A stretch of DNA of 58,742 nucleotides, from positions 1 to 58,742 of the forward strand of contig VXRG01000066.1 of assembly GCA_009838625.1 (NCBI GenBank). Reading direction: 5' to 3'. Every line of letters starts with the position of its first letter. Positions within the stretch are counted from its first letter, which is position 1. The stretch comes from Caldilineaceae bacterium SB0664_bin_27 (GTDB lineage Bacteria; Chloroflexota; Anaerolineae; Caldilineales; Caldilineaceae). Below the pieces are notes generated by a model. That model had not been told where the DNA came from and ran no database searches. It saw nothing but the letters and a program-made list of their open reading frames with translations. The translations under genes and the position numbers were made by a program. Below, piece by piece: positions 34,045 to 43,031 of the stretch.

Positions 34045-35988
34045 ATGTCAGACAGTCGACATATCCCACATTGGCAGGAGGCCGGCGTAGTGTCCACCGT
34101 CGCCAGCCCTTTTGCCCCTCTCAAACCCGTCCCGGTGCAGGCCGTTACCATGCGCGATGGATTCTGGAAAACACGCATGCATGCCAACCGGACGCATGGC
34201 ATCCCGGCGTTCCTGGCCTGGCTGGACGTAGACGACCAGACCGCTCCGTTCAGGGCCTACGCGGCGGGCGACAAGGCGGGAATAGCGGCCGGCCTGGAGA
34301 CGCTCAGGGCCAATCCCACCGGAATGAACCGCACGCGCAACGGCCACTCCTGGCGCGCGAACTTCCATAAGTGGCTGGAAGCTTGCGCATATGTCCTGCA
34401 GTCCGGGGACGATCCTGACACACGCGCCCTGCTCGATTTGTTTGTGACCGGCGTTGCCAATGCGCATCAGGACAGCGCATTCCGGGCCATCTACTATGGC
34501 GACGATTTCGAAAGATCGTACGGACTGGGCAACCCGGGACATATGATCCAGGCTGCCATTGCACACTACCGCGCTACTGGATCTACCGAATTTCTGGCGT
34601 GCGCGCAGGGTGTTGCTGACGCAATCTGCCAGCAGTTTCAAGGGGAGAACTTTGCCGGGCACAGCGTCATTGAAATGGCACTGGTCGAACTCTACCGCAC
34701 CACGGGCAAAGAGAGATATCTCGCCGGCGCCAGACATTTCCTCACCCCACTGCTGAGACAGCCCCCGATCATCGGTTCCGATTTCCTCGGCTACTTGAGC
34801 CGGCACGTTGTACGTCAGACATACCTGATGTGCGGCGGCGCCGACTACTATGCGGAGACAGGCGCCCAGGAATTCATGGACAAGCTTACAGCCATCTGGC
34901 GTGACATGACAGCCGGCAAGCTGCATCTCACAGGCCAGTTAGCCGTGGACTCTGAGAACTGCGAGTTGACATGCAAGGAGGCCTTCGAACTGCATTCGGG
35001 TGTTTTCCGATTCCTGCTGGGCACAGGTTTGGAGACATGCGAAGCGATCGGAAACGCGACTTGGAACTGGCGCATGCTGGCCGTGACGGGCGATGCCTGT
35101 TACGCCGATCTGATGGAGAGGACGCTGTACAACGGCTTCCTGGTGCACGTATCCGTCGACGGCGACAAGTTCCACTATCTGTGTCCCCTCTCATCGGACG
35201 GTAACCACTGGCAGCGCACGCCCTGGTCATCAGCCTCCACCAGTTGCTGCTCACCCAATGCGCTGCGAACGATCGCGTCATTGCCTGGATACATGTTCAG
35301 CACTTCACAGGATGGCGTATGGGTCCACCTGTATGACAGTTGCACGATGGACTGGCGACTGGCTGACGGCACAAAACTACGCCTTACTCAGGACGCGTCC
35401 TATCCATGGGACGGCAACGTAACCATCACCCTCGATCCCGAACGGCCTTCCACTTTTGATCTGAACCTGAGAATACCTGAATGGTGCCGCAGCCCAGCTG
35501 TGCAGGTGAATGGACGACCTGTCGAAGGCAACATCGCGTCCGGGACCTACTGCCGCATCACCAGAGAATGGCGCAAAGGTGATACCGTCACACTGCGGCT
35601 GCCGATGCATGTTGTTGCCGTGACTGCCGACCCGCGTGCCAGGTACTATGAGGGCAAGGTTGCGCTGTGTCGCGGCCCGCTTTTGTATTGCGTCGAGAGT
35701 ACCGATAATCCCGCCATTGATATGTGGGGCCCGTACGTTGCGTTGCCGCCGGGGAACGGGAGGGATGAAGGCCGCGAGCTTTTAGGGCACTACCGGCAGT
35801 CAGCTTTGCTGAACGAATTCGAGGCAGATTTCAGGCAGGATCTTCTCGGCGGGGTTATTGCTCTACAAGGAGACGGCGGATCATACGACCAGCCGGACGC
35901 CGGCCTGACCTTCATTCCCTACTATGCATGGGCAAATCGTGACAGCAGGTCGTCGATGCGTACATGGATGGATGGCATAACAAAGTGA
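34045..35988 (+). CDS. GH127 (DUF1680) beta-L-arabinofuranosidase-like protein
   Basis: A 647-residue glycoside hydrolase of the GH127/DUF1680 family: an (alpha/alpha)6 barrel followed by beta-sandwich domains. The zinc-thiolate active site of the founding Bifidobacterium enzyme is recognisable as E330 and C332 in LETCEAIG and the adjacent pair C401-C402 in STSCCSPNALR; one of these cysteines is the nucleophile. A likely acid/base Glu lies about 15 residues before E330. ATG 34045 has GGAGGAGG 7 bases upstream. No signal peptide is seen, so it would cleave arabinofuranosyl (or a related) residues from imported oligosaccharides. Confidence 0.88.
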   Translation: MSDSRHIPHWQEAGVVSTVASPFAPLKPVPVQAVTMRDGFWKTRMHANRTHGIPAFLAWLDVDDQTAPFRAYAAGDKAGIAAGLETLRANPTGMNRTRNGHSWRANFHKWLEACAYVLQSGDDPDTRALLDLFVTGVANAHQDSAFRAIYYGDDFERSYGLGNPGHMIQAAIAHYRATGSTEFLACAQGVADAICQQFQGENFAGHSVIEMALVELYRTTGKERYLAGARHFLTPLLRQPPIIGSDFLGYLSRHVVRQTYLMCGGADYYAETGAQEFMDKLTAIWRDMTAGKLHLTGQLAVDSENCELTCKEAFELHSGVFRFLLGTGLETCEAIGNATWNWRMLAVTGDACYADLMERTLYNGFLVHVSVDGDKFHYLCPLSSDGNHWQRTPWSSASTSCCSPNALRTIASLPGYMFSTSQDGVWVHLYDSCTMDWRLADGTKLRLTQDASYPWDGNVTITLDPERPSTFDLNLRIPEWCRSPAVQVNGRPVEGNIASGTYCRITREWRKGDTVTLRLPMHVVAVTADPRARYYEGKVALCRGPLLYCVESTDNPAIDMWGPYVALPPGNGRDEGRELLGHYRQSALLNEFEADFRQDLLGGVIALQGDGGSYDQPDAGLTFIPYYAWANRDSRSSMRTWMDGITK

Positions 35989-36035
35989 GGAACGAAGCAA
36001 AGGCGACCGGACAGCAGCTCAAGAGGAAGAACAGG

Positions 36036-37046
36036 ATGCGAGCCAGACGCCTGGTCTGTAAGGCGATTCGCCAGATTGAATGGGAATCCTTCGAAATCCC
36101 GGAGGCGCCCGCCCCACATGAGGTTGTCGTCAAGGCGGGCTGCTCCCTCATCAGCGCGGGCACAGAGCTCGCGATGTACAGCGGCTCGCACGTCGGCTTT
36201 TCAGGGCCGGACCCGCCACAGTTCCCCATCGAAATGGGCTACGCCCTGGCAGGCGCCGTGCAGGCGGTCGGCCGCGAGGTGACAGAGTGGGCAGAAGGCG
36301 ACCGTGTGGTGGTCTACGCATCGCATGGCGACTGGGCCCTGTGTGATGTACGCACAACCAATATGTGGCGTCTACCGCCGGACGTTACGCTGGAACAGGG
36401 CGCACTGGCTGTGATGGGTGGCATCAGCGCGGTGGGTGTGCGTCAGGGCAAAGTAACGTTGGGCGAAACGGCGATCGTCCTGGGGCTGGGGCTGATCGGC
36501 CAGTTTGCGGCGCAACTGTCTCGCCTGTCCGGCGCGCGGCCGGTGATTGGGGTTGACCTCCTCCCCAATCGCGTGCGGATCGCAGGCGCCAGTGGTATCC
36601 ATGCTCTCAATCCGAACCAATCGGACGTCGAACAGACAGTGAACGATATCACAGGTGGACAGATGGCGGAGGTGGTGATTGAAGCGACCGGCAATCCCCA
36701 TGTCGTACCGCAGGCCCTGGACCTGGCAGGCGACGGCGGGCGCGTGGTGCTGCTGGGCAGCCCCCGCGGTACAGCCGAAATCGATCTCTACAGGGCTGTT
36801 CACCACAAAGGCGTCTCACTGATCGGCGCGCATGCCCGCGTATCCGGACATCCCTACACGACCCGGGATCCGTGGACCCGTGAGCGCAACCTTGATCTGG
36901 TTTTGCAACTGTTCGCGGACGGCTCATTGCAAAGCGAGGGGCTGATCAGCCACCGCATTCAGCCGGACGACGTTGGAGAGACATACAAGACGCTCGTTGA
37001 GCGCCCGAACAGTTTCCTCGGCGTGTTGATCGAGTGGAGTTCTTGA
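36036..37046 (+). CDS. Zinc-independent medium-chain dehydrogenase
   Basis: A 336-residue medium-chain dehydrogenase/reductase. SLISAGTELAMYSG replaces the catalytic-zinc loop, as in BchC-like proteins; GYALAGAVQAVG follows. The Rossmann domain has AIVLGLGLIGQFAAQLS (about residues 146-162) and VIGVDLLPNR. It is related in type to the dehydrogenase at 20417, and like it stands next to a GH67-like gene, so both may oxidise the released sugar. Start ATG 36036 gives a family-typical N-terminus; the frame is open back to 35964, overlapping GH127. Confidence 0.82.
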   Translation: MRARRLVCKAIRQIEWESFEIPEAPAPHEVVVKAGCSLISAGTELAMYSGSHVGFSGPDPPQFPIEMGYALAGAVQAVGREVTEWAEGDRVVVYASHGDWALCDVRTTNMWRLPPDVTLEQGALAVMGGISAVGVRQGKVTLGETAIVLGLGLIGQFAAQLSRLSGARPVIGVDLLPNRVRIAGASGIHALNPNQSDVEQTVNDITGGQMAEVVIEATGNPHVVPQALDLAGDGGRVVLLGSPRGTAEIDLYRAVHHKGVSLIGAHARVSGHPYTTRDPWTRERNLDLVLQLFADGSLQSEGLISHRIQPDDVGETYKTLVERPNSFLGVLIEWSS

Positions 37047-37210
37047 GACGGGGCGGCATCAAGCTGCAGGCCGCAACCAGGGTGTGCTAGACAGGGACAG
37101 GGCCGAACAGACACTCGGGTCTGCATTCGCTGACGATTGTGAGAGTAACCTGATGGGGGTTAAGCCTGGCGCAGCGACAGTTCTGTGAGGGGTCGTCGCA
37201 CCGGCATCCA

Positions 37211-38119
37211 CTAGCCCTTCAACGCGCCGATGGTCAGGCCGCGAATAAAGTACTGTTGGAACAGGAAGAAGATGATGACCGGCGGTACGGCCATCAGCAC
37301 GCCGGAGGCCATGGCGATGGGGTAGTCGTTGCGCCCGGTGCGCTCCATGCCGCGCAGCAGGGTCACGCCGACCTGGATAGGCATCAGTTTCAGGTCGTTG
37401 ATCACGGCCAGAGGCCACACGAAGTCATTCCACGTTGCCACGAAGGTGAAGGTCCCCAATGCCGCCAGCGCCGGTTTGGTCAGCGGCAGCGCGATCTGCC
37501 ACCAGAGGCGGATCTCGCCGGCGCCGTCGATGCGCGCCTGGTCGAACAGCTCGGACGGCAGCGTCAACATGAACTGGCGGATGAGGAAGACCGCATAGGG
37601 TGACGCCAAACCAGGCAGGATCATGACCCAGTAGGTGTCATGCAGATTCAGCAGCAGCGTCAGCATGAAGGCCGGGATCAGCCTGGAGAAACCCGGCAGC
37701 ATCATCGTGCTCAACACCATCCAGAAGATGATATCACGTCCTCGAAAGCGCTTGCGCGCAAAAGCATATCCGGCAGCCGCGCACAATAGCAGCCCAAAGA
37801 CCGTAACCGTGACGGAGACGAAGAGGCTATTGGCCAACCAGCGCAGCACCGGGAAAGTTGAACTCAGCACGTGCTGGTAGGATTCCAGGGTGGGCTCCTT
37901 CAACCACAGGCCGGGGGGCAGTGCCTGCGCCTGCTGGCCTTTCTTGAAGCTGGTCAGCACCATCCAGTAAAGGGGAAACCATGAGACGAGAGCCCAAAAA
38001 AGGAGCAGCAGCAATGTGATGTTGCCGCCGATCTTTTCCCGAACTCTGCGCCAGGAACGACCTTCAGGCTGGATTGGACGCGAAACAAGCTCGTCAGGGA
38101 CAGTGGGTTGTTTCAGCAC
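37211..38119 (-). CDS. Carbohydrate ABC transporter permease (MalG-like)
   Basis: About 302 residues. Six helices follow a ~30-residue N-terminus, the first at ITLLLLLFWALVSWFPLYWMVL. The EAA loop is FDQARIDGAGEIRLWWQIALPLTKP and the tail YFIRGLTIGALKG is typical. The frame is open far upstream, through the preceding permease gene, so the start is uncertain; GTG 38119 has AAGGAG 12 bases before it and gives a normal length. It is the third gene of the reverse operon binding protein-permease-permease. Confidence 0.85.
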   Translation of the reverse strand: MLKQPTVPDELVSRPIQPEGRSWRRVREKIGGNITLLLLLFWALVSWFPLYWMVLTSFKKGQQAQALPPGLWLKEPTLESYQHVLSSTFPVLRWLANSLFVSVTVTVFGLLLCAAAGYAFARKRFRGRDIIFWMVLSTMMLPGFSRLIPAFMLTLLLNLHDTYWVMILPGLASPYAVFLIRQFMLTLPSELFDQARIDGAGEIRLWWQIALPLTKPALAALGTFTFVATWNDFVWPLAVINDLKLMPIQVGVTLLRGMERTGRNDYPIAMASGVLMAVPPVIIFFLFQQYFIRGLTIGALKG

Positions 38120-38136
38120 AGCGCTGCCGGGCTCCT

Positions 38137-39012
38137 TTAGTATTCCACCACCGACCGGAACCAGCGGAAGAGGACCACCGCCAGTGCCAGGGTGAGCAGA
38201 AGAAGCGCCAATCCGGCCGCCGATGCGTAACCAACCTTCAGAAAGACAAAGGCGTAGCGGTAGGTCAGGAAGGCGAGTGTCAACGTGGAGCCCACCGGCC
38301 CGCCCTTGGTGAGGAAAAAGACGGAGACGAAGAGCTGCATTGCCACGATCGTTGTCGTGACCGCCACATAGAGGATGCTTGGCGTCAACAGGGGGATGGT
38401 AATGTATATCGTTTCCAGCCACCCGGTGGCGCCGTCAATGTGGGCTGCATCGAACAACTCGGATGGCAGCCCGAGGACCGCGGCCACGAAGATGATGATG
38501 CCAACGCCCAGCCCGGTTACCAGGTCCATAAAAACGAGGGACGGCAGGGCTGTCTGCGGATTCCCCAGCCAGTTGACAGGTTCGATTCCGACCACACTCA
38601 ACAGGTAGTTAATCAGCCCGAACTGGTTGTTGAAGATGTAGCGCCAGACCACTGCTACGGCGACGAGCGAAACCACACTGGGCAGATAGAACGCGCTTTG
38701 CAGGCCCTGGCGCACGCCCTGATTACGGAACTTGGTAATTCGAATCGCCACCGCAAGCGCCAGGGCGACAGCAGCGAATGTGAACATCCCCACGTAGGTT
38801 AACGTGTTGCGTACAGATTGCCAGAAACGCTTGTCGTTCAGGACGTGGTCAATGTTGTCCATACCAACCCAGACCGGCTTGCGATCGTACCATTCGAGCG
38901 CGGCCATCACGACGGACATGACCGTAGGCACCAGCACAAAGACAAGGAACAGAACCAGGAAAGGTGTGACGAAGATGTAGCCCCACATCTCCTCACGCTT
39001 GGCATAGTTCAT
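38137..39012 (-). CDS. Sugar ABC transporter permease (MalF-like)
   Basis: A 291-residue permease with six helices, starting MNYAKREEMWGYIFVTPFLV as in MalF/UgpA-type subunits. The EAA loop reads FDAAHIDGATGWLETIYITIPLL. It lies between its binding protein (83 bases upstream) and the MalG-like partner. Confidence 0.9.
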   Translation of the reverse strand: MNYAKREEMWGYIFVTPFLVLFLVFVLVPTVMSVVMAALEWYDRKPVWVGMDNIDHVLNDKRFWQSVRNTLTYVGMFTFAAVALALAVAIRITKFRNQGVRQGLQSAFYLPSVVSLVAVAVVWRYIFNNQFGLINYLLSVVGIEPVNWLGNPQTALPSLVFMDLVTGLGVGIIIFVAAVLGLPSELFDAAHIDGATGWLETIYITIPLLTPSILYVAVTTTIVAMQLFVSVFFLTKGGPVGSTLTLAFLTYRYAFVFLKVGYASAAGLALLLLTLALAVVLFRWFRSVVEY

Positions 39013-39095
39013 GGCTGTCCCCGCTTTTGAGAGTCTGAAAGGGTCTCCCGCGAGCCGTGTCGTCGCGGGAGACCAGCTTTATCCATGGTGGGGTT

Positions 39096-40499
39096 CTACG
39101 CACAGCTCTCGAGCGCCGTGTTGATGTCGTCGGTCATCTCCTGCATCACCTGTTCCGCGCTCATGCCGGAGAAGGCGCCCTGGAAATGTTCCTCAAAGAT
39201 CGAGCGCACCACGATGGTCTCGGTACTGCGCTTGGCATCGAACCATGCGTTCGGCATCAGACATTCTGATGTATAGACCACGAGGGGATCGTCGGCGACT
39301 TCCTCCAGAATGGACTTGCGGAACGGCAGCATTCCGGCCGACTTGACCAGCCATTCTTCGCTTTCCGTGTTGGTCATCCAGTGGAGGAACTTCAACAGCC
39401 CTGGCGTATCAGCAGGGTCCTCGGGCTTGAAGGGCACCAAACCGGAGTAGTTTGCGCCGCCCCAGGCGATGGCGGGATGTGGGTCATCGTGTGGATACTG
39501 GATGAAGCGCCATTTGCGCTCGTTCTCGGTATCAGTGACGACCAGGGTCTCGGTGTCCAGTTCCATCCCCTCCCGGCGTGCTCCCCCGGGTACCACGTTG
39601 CCAACCTGCATGAGGACGTTGCCCTGGTCGATGAGGGCGTTATTGTCGTCGCCGGTGTAGCCTGCCGGATCGGGAATCAGATCGTTTGCGGCCAGCTCCT
39701 GCATCCATGCAAGGCATTTGATCGCCTCCGGCGAAGCCATGTCGACGCACGATTCCGTTTCATCGGTCCAGAAGTGGGCGCCGAAGCAGCGGAAGTACAG
39801 GAGTGTCACCCAATGGAAAGCCGGCGTGGAATGGGCGGACGGGATGCCGAGTCCGTAGCGCTCGCTGCCGTCCGGTCGGGTGCCCCGTACAGCCTCAAGC
39901 CAGCCATTAAACTGGTCAATGTTCCACCCGTAGCATGGCGCCTGGGGGGCAGTATCCATCGCGCCCGCTTCCTCGACACCATCAAGGTAGACAACGCCGG
40001 ACTGGCAGACCGGCCAGTACGGTAACATGTACACCCTGCCTTCAATTGAGCACTGTTCGAGCATTCCCTCGACCATATCGCTGGACAACTGCTCTTCCAG
40101 CGAATCGGTGAGGTCCAGAGCTAGTCCTACCTCCAAGGCCGAAAGGGCAAGCTGGATCCAGCCGCCGCCGACAACATCCGGGGGCGAACCGGCCGCGAGG
40201 GCCGTTGTCACCTTGCTGCCCTGCTCCCACGTCAGGGGAAGCACCTCTACCTCAATAGTTGGATTCTCTTCCATAAAGGCGTTCGCCCGCTCCCACTGCC
40301 AGGAACCGGGCTCGCCAAGAGCCGATGAGTAGTACGGGAAATCCCAGAAATCAATCGTTGTGGTTACAGCCGGGGGCGCAGCTGCTCCGCCCTCTCCCGC
40401 CGGCGCGGCCGGCATAGCGCAAGCAGCCAGAAGGGCTCCCGTGCCGGTGACGGCAGACAGCTTCAAGAAATCACGTCGACTCAGGTTGTTCGGCTTCAT
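39096..40499 (-). CDS. Sugar ABC transporter binding protein with Tat lipoprotein signal
   Basis: A 467-residue extracellular binding protein. The leader has a twin-arginine motif (SRRDFLKLS at residues 7-15) and a lipobox LLAAC at about residue 27, so it is probably exported folded by Tat and then lipidated. The mature part has family features such as TTALAAGSPPDVVGGGW. It is the first gene of the reverse operon. Two AGATCAAA direct repeats lie in the 45 bases upstream, between 40510 and 40540, and could be regulator sites. Confidence 0.9.
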   Translation of the reverse strand: MKPNNLSRRDFLKLSAVTGTGALLAACAMPAAPAGEGGAAAPPAVTTTIDFWDFPYYSSALGEPGSWQWERANAFMEENPTIEVEVLPLTWEQGSKVTTALAAGSPPDVVGGGWIQLALSALEVGLALDLTDSLEEQLSSDMVEGMLEQCSIEGRVYMLPYWPVCQSGVVYLDGVEEAGAMDTAPQAPCYGWNIDQFNGWLEAVRGTRPDGSERYGLGIPSAHSTPAFHWVTLLYFRCFGAHFWTDETESCVDMASPEAIKCLAWMQELAANDLIPDPAGYTGDDNNALIDQGNVLMQVGNVVPGGARREGMELDTETLVVTDTENERKWRFIQYPHDDPHPAIAWGGANYSGLVPFKPEDPADTPGLLKFLHWMTNTESEEWLVKSAGMLPFRKSILEEVADDPLVVYTSECLMPNAWFDAKRSTETIVVRSIFEEHFQGAFSGMSAEQVMQEMTDDINTALESCA

Positions 40500-40647
40500 G
40501 CTCTCTTCTCCTTTGATCTGATAGTTTGATCTGGTAATGATCGAAGCGCATGCAACAACAGGTACTCTGGTCAGATGTTTCCGAGGGGCCGGGCGCCAAC
40601 GGTCCTAAGTCGACGCAAGTCGCTGTCGTGAAACTGTCATGCCTTAC

Positions 40648-41532
40648 TCATGCGGCCATCTCCTGACCGCGCCATTCCGTATCGATACCGACATAGTTTT
40701 CTACAAAGTGTTGATGGCGTGCAGGCAGCGCCTTGATGAACGCACGCGCCGACTCAGGGAGCGGCCAGGGCGCCTCGATGCGGTGGCTACGCGGGCGGAG
40801 GCCGAGCCCGCAGGAAAGCCGCACCTGGTCGGTCTGGTTGGGGAAAGCGGCGTGGTAGGTGCGTGCGGCGAAGATGATCTGATCGCCCGGCTCCGTGAAC
40901 AGGGGTACAATACCCGGCACGTCGAAGCCGACATAGCCTTTGGGTTCACTCCCTTGCCGGTGAAATGAGCGCCGGTCCGGGGTCAGCGCAAAGCCTTCCG
41001 GCCCCGCCCAATCCTCCACGTGGGAATCTTCAATCACGGCGAGGCCGCCGTGTTCTGGGTAGGAGCCTGTGAGGTAGAACCAGCGGCCCGAGGGCCAGTG
41101 GCCCCGGTTCAGGACATCGCCGGCGTTTTGCGGGGGGCCTTGACTGAAGCCGTGCCAGTCAGAGTGCCACGTGAGTGGAGAGGAACCGGGATTGCGTAGA
41201 ATCGCGGCTGAGCGGTGGATGGTCAACTCGTCCGCCTGGCAGAAGAGCCGCTGGACCCGCAGATAGGGCTCATAATCGAGCAGTTTCCACAGTGCAGGGG
41301 AGTGTTCGACAAAAGTAGTATGGGTGTAGCTCTCGCCGTGGCCCAATGTCCCGTCCGGGTCAATGACCTGTAGAACCGCTTCCTGCAGTTCCTTAACCAG
41401 CTCCTCGGACAGTACCTGCTTGACCACGGCAAACCCATGGGCGTCGACACATGCCTGGGCAGCCTCCAACTCATCGAGGCCGAATTCATAGCGGTACGCA
41501 AGCGCGGGTTTCTGAATGTCAGTGTAGGCCAT
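40648..41532 (-). CDS. Phytanoyl-CoA dioxygenase (PhyH) family protein
   Basis: A 294-residue Fe(II)/2-oxoglutarate dioxygenase-like protein. The HxD motif is WHSDWHG (about residue 150) and the distal His is in RTYHAAFPNQT, with a following RLSCGLGLRPRS likely to bind 2-oxoglutarate. It differs much from the PhyH protein at 821. It lies 148 bases upstream of a sugar-binding protein gene on the same strand and diverges from an enolase-superfamily gene, suggesting that it oxidises a compound of the same pathway. Confidence 0.85.
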   Translation of the reverse strand: MAYTDIQKPALAYRYEFGLDELEAAQACVDAHGFAVVKQVLSEELVKELQEAVLQVIDPDGTLGHGESYTHTTFVEHSPALWKLLDYEPYLRVQRLFCQADELTIHRSAAILRNPGSSPLTWHSDWHGFSQGPPQNAGDVLNRGHWPSGRWFYLTGSYPEHGGLAVIEDSHVEDWAGPEGFALTPDRRSFHRQGSEPKGYVGFDVPGIVPLFTEPGDQIIFAARTYHAAFPNQTDQVRLSCGLGLRPRSHRIEAPWPLPESARAFIKALPARHQHFVENYVGIDTEWRGQEMAA

Positions 41533-41683
41533 AGGTGAACTCGTTGGGGCTTATTGGAGATGATCACCATGCTCCGCCAGCGCAGACGCCGCTTCCGGTG
41601 CGGCACCTTCATCTGCGCCAAGGAACACAACTCCTGGCACGACGCAGCGATCAATATCTCGCAACACCGTGTTTTGTCCACTT

Positions 41684-41712
41684 ATTATTATATCTGAGGT
41701 CCACCTTGTCAA
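41684..41712 (-). promoter_or_regulatory. Promoter of PhyH-like gene
   Basis: Reverse strand: TTGACA (41712-41707), 17 bases, AATAAT (41689-41684); an overlapping TATAAT lies 3 bases nearer the -35. It is about 150 bases before ATG 41532. Confidence 0.5.
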
Positions 41713-41822
41713 ACCGTTTTTCACGATCCGAACAGCCCTTTTGCAAGTTGCTCAACTGCTGTATAGTTCTCCTTGAAGCGTCTGCCCTGTGCTGGTCCAC
41801 CATCTTCCTTCAGAGGTCCATC

Positions 41823-43022
41823 GTGAAGATCACCGGCGTTCGAACCATCCACTTCGCTCCCTTCGCCAACATCACCTTTCTTGAACTGACGACGGACAGC
41901 GGTATCGTCGGCCTGGGAGAGACCTACTACACGCCCCGCTCTGTGACGGCTTATATCGGTGAGGTATTGACGCCGCTGCTACTGGAGAGCGACCCGCGCC
42001 AGATCGAAGCGTTCTGGCGCCGGGCCTACGAGAACTCGCATATCTACGGCAATAAGGGGTTGGAGATGCGCTGCCTCTCGGCGGTGGATGTGGCGCTCTG
42101 GGATATTCTGGGGCAGGAGTTGGGCCGGCCGATCTGGCAGCTTCTCGGCGGGACAAGCAATCCGGAAGGCGTGCCGGTCTACAACACCTGCGCCTCCGCG
42201 GGTTACGGGCAGAAAGCACCAGATATATCCCGCAAAGTGAACACGTCTTCCACCGGCACTTATCAGGACTTTGAGGCCTGGCAGCCCGGCGGCGATGCCG
42301 GCGACCTTGCGCGCTCACTGCTCGATATGGGAATCCGGGCGATGAAGATCTGGCCCTTTGATCGCTTCGCTCTCGCCAATCACGGCCAGACGATTTCGTT
42401 CGCGGAGATTGAAGAAGGGTTGCAGCCGTGGAAGCAGGTCCGCGACGCGGTGGGCCTGGAGATGGATATTATCCTGGAGGGGCACGGCTATTGGGCTCTC
42501 CAGCCGGCCCGCCGTATCGCGGAGGCCCTCGAGCCCTACAAGCCGGTCCTGCTCGAGGATCTGATGAAGCCTGACAATCCGCGCACGCTGGCCAAGCTGC
42601 GCAACTCGACGCGCACACCCATCTGTGCGTCGGAACTGCTCATGAATCGTTACGCGGTCGAGGAGATGCTACGCGCAGATGCCTGTGACGTGGTGATGAC
42701 GGATGTGACCTGGGCGGGCGGCATCACCGAATGCCGCAAAACGGCCGACATGGCCGAGACCAACAACATGGGCGTGATCTTCCACGACTGCACGGGCCCG
42801 GTGACGCTGGCGGCCTCCCTACATCTGGCGGTCCACGCCACCAATACGTGGATGCAGGAGATCGTGCGCGCGTTTACGCTGGGATTTTATCGGGAGCTGG
42901 TCGATCATCCCTTCGTGGTAGAGAATGGGCGGATGCAGGCGCCCCAGAGACCGGGGCTGGGCGTGGCATTGAAGCCGGAGGCGCTGGACAGGGAGGATTG
43001 CCAGATCACTGATTTGATTTAA
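41823..43022 (+). CDS. Mandelate racemase/muconate lactonizing enzyme family protein
   Basis: A 399-residue enolase-superfamily enzyme, larger than the one at 3906. The likely base lysine is in AMKIWPFD. Metal ligands are Glu in IILEGHGYW, Glu in VLLEDLM and Glu in ICASELL; the Asp/His dyad is DVTWAGG and IFHDCTGP. The pattern fits galactonate/gluconate-type acid-sugar dehydratases. GTG 41823 gives the standard KITGVRTIHF start, with AGAGG upstream; the frame extends back to 41535 without support. It is divergent from the PhyH-like gene. Confidence 0.85.
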   Translation: MKITGVRTIHFAPFANITFLELTTDSGIVGLGETYYTPRSVTAYIGEVLTPLLLESDPRQIEAFWRRAYENSHIYGNKGLEMRCLSAVDVALWDILGQELGRPIWQLLGGTSNPEGVPVYNTCASAGYGQKAPDISRKVNTSSTGTYQDFEAWQPGGDAGDLARSLLDMGIRAMKIWPFDRFALANHGQTISFAEIEEGLQPWKQVRDAVGLEMDIILEGHGYWALQPARRIAEALEPYKPVLLEDLMKPDNPRTLAKLRNSTRTPICASELLMNRYAVEEMLRADACDVVMTDVTWAGGITECRKTADMAETNNMGVIFHDCTGPVTLAASLHLAVHATNTWMQEIVRAFTLGFYRELVDHPFVVENGRMQAPQRPGLGVALKPEALDREDCQITDLI

Positions 43023-43031
43023 GCGTATTTC

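Noticed and set aside
38120..38422. N-terminal extension of the permease at 37211 up to 403 residues
   Set aside because: The extension lies inside the preceding permease gene and encodes no plausible domain; a start near 38119 gives the normal length.
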